Made by a program: the position numbers and the translations under genes. The notes under the pieces were generated by a model. That model was not told the origin of the DNA and did no database searches. It saw only the letters and a list, made by a program, of their open reading frames with translations. This document shows, one piece after another, positions 61,301 to 64,000 of a stretch of DNA of 64,000 nucleotides. Every line of letters begins with the position of its first letter. Positions within the stretch are counted from its first letter, which is position 1. Where the stretch lies: NCBI RefSeq assembly GCF_036227205.1, contig NZ_CP109442.1, positions 4,774,001-4,838,000 on the forward strand. Direction: 5' to 3'. The stretch comes from Amycolatopsis sp. NBC_01480. GTDB taxonomy: Bacteria; Actinomycetota; Actinomycetes; Mycobacteriales; Pseudonocardiaceae.

Positions 61301-62187
61301 GCTCCGCGGTGAGCGGAGTCTTTGTGCCCACTGCCGGGACTGTTAAATCGGGTAGCCTCGACGTCGACGAACAAGTCGCTCAGCGCGGAGGATGCGAGGT
61401 CGACTTGCTTGAACTTGACCTTGGAGTCCTCCTCCCACTGTGTCGCAACAATTTGACGAACAAGATCGCGTAAAACGTGGTCCTGTTCTGCCAGCGTGCC
61501 GGATCGGTTAAGGTAGCGAATAAGATCCCATCCGGCGAGCATGTCCCCGTAAGACCATTTCAGAGCGTCAGGAGCTGCGTCGATGATCGCGTCGAGGTTG
61601 GCGCGCCACCAGCACTCGACGGTGACTCCGAGTGTGGCGGAGTGGCGATTGAGCTCTTCGCGTAGTTTGTCTATTGTTCCCCTGCCAGGGACCGCGGTGC
61701 CGGCCACGCTGGTCAACAGGACGTAGGACTCCGCACCTTCGGCGACGAGCCGTTCGATGTTCGCGCGTTCCCCGTTGATTGCCTCGTTCAGCCATCGAAC
61801 GGGGTTGCGAGGCGGGGACGCGGCCCACTTGACTTGGTAGACAATTAAACCTCGGTCGTCATCGGACCGCATGGCGTCGCGCCCACCGTCGCTGTGTCCT
61901 ACCGGCATACAGGTGACACCGGGAAACCTGTGTACCAGGAGTGCGTTGCAGAGACGCTGAAAAGTCTTCTCACCCAGGCGCTCGTACAGGTACCGGCCAG
62001 AGGCGCCCGACAAGTGGCTGTACTCGATATCTTCAAGTACCCTTGCCCATTCTGGCTGTCCGGCAGCTTCTTCCTCGGACTGCTCTTCGGGGGAGTCTCC
62101 TTGAGCGCTCACATGCTTCAGACTAGCGAATCCCCGTTGGCGCCTGGCCCGAGTACGGCCGATGGCCGAGTTGCAGATCGAATCCAT
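58351..62187 (-). CDS. Mrr-like nuclease-NACHT ATPase (candidate anti-phage protein)
   Basis: 1278 residues from ATG 62187 (GTG 62112 possible). Residues about 60-190 look like a restriction-endonuclease fold: EKTFQRLCNALL, then DGGRDA, then VYQVKW, i.e. the D-...-QxK core of Mrr-type enzymes. A NACHT-type ATPase follows: Walker A GAPGQGKST at 318-326 and Walker B LLLVLDGLDEV at 429-439, with the sensor region RAQVVVTMRPN. The rest is a helical sensor region to about residue 1240. The last 35 residues are Arg-rich and may be read-through. A hand count of the 60 bases at 59341 gives 50% G+C against 73% at 33421, so it is foreign. NACHT proteins with nuclease domains defend against phage. Confidence 0.85.
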   Translation of the reverse strand: MDSICNSAIGRTRARRQRGFASLKHVSAQGDSPEEQSEEEAAGQPEWARVLEDIEYSHLSGASGRYLYERLGEKTFQRLCNALLVHRFPGVTCMPVGHSDGGRDAMRSDDDRGLIVYQVKWAASPPRNPVRWLNEAINGERANIERLVAEGAESYVLLTSVAGTAVPGRGTIDKLREELNRHSATLGVTVECWWRANLDAIIDAAPDALKWSYGDMLAGWDLIRYLNRSGTLAEQDHVLRDLVRQIVATQWEEDSKVKFKQVDLASSALSDLFVDVEATRFNSPGSGHKDSAHRGALALGGAAAYLLKADYLHTAVLGAPGQGKSTLGQYLCQIHRAIFLDNESLFPTPPGVQTPTTPRLPLRVDLRDYALWLSGGDPFAAAAPRNPPHSEHVDDPSLESFLVRLAQAKSGATPVTGKTLQRIFARFPLLLVLDGLDEVAEAAERRLVVAQIGEFCARARAGDQRAQVVVTMRPNAGEFAEPSSDWFETISLQPLSHGLRSAYLDLWSRAQGLAEKDRESLRQIFDTHSVEPHVASLAENPMQLTILLFLILKRGESIPRARTELYSSYMQTFLDREAEKSAAVHRHRSDLEEVTAHLGWLLQEQSESGEVHGRLTVAAVKKSILLYLHDVGKDVTLVDDLFTAVTDRVWALSSKQQGTFQFDIQPLQEYFAAKHLYDVAGAGSRDFDKTRIFRQLVRRPYWMNNCRFYAGFATVSELITLADVLKEEFEVDHRPAHLRLVTWTLLADGVFSRRPRTQNEVAELLTSDVSAAILTNFHRGSNQLPQLSSDHGGAYLLDRFRTLISDRPAVELNVVRASLMRRMNEIESSFIPWWQEQMRSAAGGYAEAAWLHLTTVSPDIPQTVWHEDILSRLTLTAPAAASYLLATSAPIHENSPSEIILTNQVLNGHCTIVPKEFAGFPRQLLRVFDPRGFVASAQNIMNLHRGEIARGTDLSSPRRSSVLTDLENLVARDERFSETAIAMLFGKGQQNTTAPWANSARSLAAIYGPCWLAAEITVIGAASNPDALKTSADITPGSSSLGPATDYGRLLTAIRANSNEGAWWLEQFYHHPDPLSRCTWSLALVAAAAPAVVQLCPDLLQTAVTDVPPERLRALLVSSSNLGMAQICRPLDLTSFRDVGRYSPDVLLLLSHYVTNTVAYDPLQPLQTESLTAMASRGQAGWTAGCALMARLLRTPSEHSVKALQDCPSSAIPHFQGAGFEIPIDHARRIFSEPDRFPPRAVTLAERCLHRPFRRGRCSLPPQRRVGLRSRCRSVAHA

Positions 62188-62722
62188 GTTCGACTACCCG
62201 TCGGAACGGCGCTCGACCAGCACGCCGAACGCCTCGACGTCGCCGAGTCTGGTTCGTCGGTCGAGGTCCTCGTCGAGGTCATCAGCTCCGTAGGTAAACG
62301 CTACGTGATGCGGCGGCCGCTGATCGTCAATCAGTACGGCGGTCGCCCGTCCGCCGCCAACCAGGCGAAGTCCACGATGCGCTCATCCTGTAGGTGCCGA
62401 GAAATATGTCTGTGCAGGTCAGCGGGTATCGGCGTGTGACTGGTTGCCATCCGGCATGATCGCGGCTCGTGCTGGTCCGCTTCGCTTACCTCGCCGTTGC
62501 CCACGCTTTTGCCGCGCGACGGCTACTACGCAAGAGCGACCTTCGGCGAAGATCGCGGTCTGTTTCAATCGCTGCTTACTGAAGTTCGTCGGCTGGTTTC
62601 GGTAGGGTGGCGCGGCGCGAGTGCGACACGACCTCTGGGTCGCGATCGGTCGCGTCCGTCTGCCTGGTGCCGGGTGGCCGATCACATGGGGCTCGGGCGG
62701 GCCCAAGACGGGGAGGCAGCGG
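62188..62722. other. Gap without a supportable gene
   Basis: 535 bases between the divergent NACHT and small-gene starts. It must hold promoters for both. Short frames on either strand show no domain or RBS. Confidence 0.45.
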
Positions 62723-63007
62723 ATGAGCGAGACAGCGGCGGAGGGGCTGGCGTCGGAGCGGTTGCGTGAGGCGGCGGCGACGGTGCGGGTGAATGGGCAG
62801 CTGGCGATGCAGTCGCCGCTGGACACGGCGCTGCTGCGGGATGTGCCTGTGGGCTCTCTCGCCGACGTTCTGAGCGCTGCGGTGAACCACTTCGTGCTCT
62901 ATGAGGGCCGCGGCTGGGACGAGGCGAAGATCAACAACCGGGTAGACGGCACCGCGCTGGCCGCGCTGCGGCTTGCCGACACCATCCTGGGCCGTGCGCG
63001 TGACTGA
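62723..63007 (+). CDS. Small hypothetical protein of the element
   Basis: ATG 62723 follows GGGGAGG; 94 residues, mostly helical (ASERLREAAATVRVNGQLAMQSPLDTALL, LADVLSAAVNHFVLYEGR, KINNRVDGTALAALRLADTIL). No family is recognised. It overlaps the next gene by 8 bases. Confidence 0.65.
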   Translation: MSETAAEGLASERLREAAATVRVNGQLAMQSPLDTALLRDVPVGSLADVLSAAVNHFVLYEGRGWDEAKINNRVDGTALAALRLADTILGRARD

Positions 63008-63347
63008 CTTCCCCTGGCTGCATGTCGTCGCCGTCGTGAAAGGCACCGCTGAGGGAGACTCGACCCGGTACTTCGGCTCCCTGCTCGGATTCAGCGAGTA
63101 CGTGGCCCGCGCGGCTTCGCTCGGGCTGGTGCGTCAGCGCCCGGCCGCCGAGCTCGGAGAAGACGATGACGAGCTCGTGCTCACCGAGCACGGTGAGGCC
63201 TACTACCGGGACTTCGCCCTCGGCGCGCTGCCGCGCGTCCGCGGCTACAACTGGCACACGCTCGCCCCGGAGCTCATCGGGCCTGCTGCGCAACAGCTCG
63301 CCGACCGCTGGGCAACAGTACGGGCGGCAACACCCGGGCCAGCCTGA
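63000..63347 (+). CDS. Small protein, possible winged-helix domain
   Basis: GTG 63000 overlaps the preceding gene by 8 bases; 115 residues. The part YVARAASLGLVRQRPAAELGEDDDELVLTEHGEAYYRDFALG has the order helix, strand, acidic turn, strand, helix of a wing, as in many small regulators. It is only a resemblance. The tight overlap says that it works with the 94-residue protein. Confidence 0.6.
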   Translation: MTDFPWLHVVAVVKGTAEGDSTRYFGSLLGFSEYVARAASLGLVRQRPAAELGEDDDELVLTEHGEAYYRDFALGALPRVRGYNWHTLAPELIGPAAQQLADRWATVRAATPGPA

Positions 63348-63469
63348 CGAGTTCACCGTTCGCTGCCAAGCAGAACGTGGCTGATCTGTCGGCGTGCCGG
63401 TGGGGGAGGGTATCTCGTCGGCGCACTGCGGGTGCTCTAGCCGTCCAGGCCCCGAGCAGGGTGGGCATA

Positions 63470-64000
63470 ATGGCCAGCGTGAACATCTCAGAGGCGAGCC
63501 CGCTGCTGCAGGCGCAGGCACGTCTGGCCACGCACGTGACGGAGGCGGCGGGCATTCACCCACCGCGGCCAGAGTGGCGGCACAACAGCGTGGAAGCCCT
63601 GCTCCTGAGCCACGGACGATGGTTCCGGCCGGCGCCGATGCCTTCGGACCGGCCCCTCGGCGTCGAGGGGCTGTGTTTCGCCAACGCGGCTCAGCACGCC
63701 GCCCGGTTCGGTTTGGCGTATGTGGAGGGCTACGCGCTCGCGAGTGGCGTCGTCGGGCTGCCGCACGCCTGGTGCGCCCACCCGGACGGCACCGTGGAAG
63801 ACCCGACCTGGAACACGGACGGCCATGCCTACCTCGGCATCCCCTTCACTGAACTGTACCTGCGGGAGCAGGAACAGCGCGGCAACATCAACCAGTTGTT
63901 GTTCGAGCAGCACCTCAACGGCTGGGACCTGCTCCGCGACGGCGTTGACGGAGCGATCGCAGCCAACGTCGGCCGGCCCTACACGACCGCGTCGAACGGT
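63470..64000 (+). CDS. Protein with a possible Cys-His-Asp site (3' end outside window)
   Basis: The frame is open from ATG 63470 to the window end (177 codons). GTG 63461 is an alternative start. Conserved-looking segments are WRHNSVEALLLSHGRWF, LCFANAAQHAARFGLAYVEGYA, LPHAWCAHPDGTVEDPTWN and AYLGIPF. A Cys-x-Asn-Ala helix, a His before Ala-Trp, and an Asp-Pro-Thr-Trp strand in this order are what papain- or transglutaminase-like folds show. The role is unknown; similar proteins occur in actinobacterial plasmids and phages, as I recall. Confidence 0.65.
   Translation, partial: MASVNISEASPLLQAQARLATHVTEAAGIHPPRPEWRHNSVEALLLSHGRWFRPAPMPSDRPLGVEGLCFANAAQHAARFGLAYVEGYALASGVVGLPHAWCAHPDGTVEDPTWNTDGHAYLGIPFTELYLREQEQRGNINQLLFEQHLNGWDLLRDGVDGAIAANVGRPYTTASNG

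Noticed and set aside
61894..62439. 181-codon plus-strand frame overlapping the NACHT start
   Set aside because: It runs antisense over the nuclease domain and has no recognisable fold.
1..64000. CRISPR arrays, rRNA genes, complete tRNA genes or insertion sequences
   Set aside because: No regularly spaced repeats, rRNA motifs, full cloverleaf or transposase with terminal repeats were seen. The CHAT protease is therefore not linked to a CRISPR system in this window.

Overview
The window looks like a chromosome segment of a very GC-rich actinomycete, most like Amycolatopsis or another Pseudonocardiaceae. The evidence is strong third-position G/C bias, many GTG starts (one probable TTG), tightly overlapping ATGA operons, F420/DDN-type, MocR, PucR and MarR families, and C-rich hairpin repeats near a tRNA remnant. 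The species assignment is inference.

Left part (1-13.7 kb): end of a Gfo/Idh/MocA oxidoreductase; an intradiol ring-cleavage dioxygenase with a divergent MarR regulator and a perfect inverted repeat between them; an SCP2-like small protein; an S9 peptidase broken by a 2-base slip just before its catalytic His region; a gamma-glutamyltransferase-family enzyme with Ser at the nucleophile position; an alpha/beta hydrolase; a FAD oxidoreductase, PucR regulator, MHS transporter and DUF885 peptidase; and a DDN-like protein. A motif (ATGTCGCG) recurs in the promoters around the PucR gene.

13.7-20.4 kb: a compact locus built around a 1005-residue repeat-CHAT protease. It has a divergent small Cys-containing protein and a membrane protein, and is bracketed by two zinc-ribbon proteins that share a related C-terminal domain. 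This is the best candidate for an undescribed conflict or signalling system.

20.4-32.2 kb: a MocR/PaiB-like/DapA-like cluster with two CACGTG palindromes in the divergent promoter; a four-gene operon (SDR, MFS, SnoaL-like, muconolactone isomerase-like); an MBL-fold protein and LysR; a TetR with an amidohydrolase-esterase operon; and an ArsR-type regulator. Three intergenic copies of a perfect inverted-repeat element lie at 545, 23415 and 28023.

32.4-42.7 kb: a 1213-residue HTH-STAND-TM-WD40 protein, then secreted proteins and lipoproteins, a relic of a glycosidase, a TetR/SDR pair with a clear operator, and an M1 peptidase.

42.9-54.9 kb: a complete branched-chain-type ABC uptake operon (one gene fuses permease and ATPase) with a divergent LysR; then two related TetR regulators, a medium-chain reductase, and an AMP-ligase/amidohydrolase/SDR operon. 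The reductase and the AMP-ligase operon are preceded by the same 21-bp palindromic operator.

55.0-64.0 kb: a terminator/repeat block leads into a truncated tRNA-Ala(GGC) 3' half, which I read as the attachment site of an integrated element. The element runs rightward past the window end. It carries decayed DNA, a pentapeptide-repeat membrane protein, a visibly lower-GC Mrr-like nuclease-NACHT ATPase that is a likely anti-phage protein, two small overlapping genes, and a partial protein with a possible Cys-His-Asp site.
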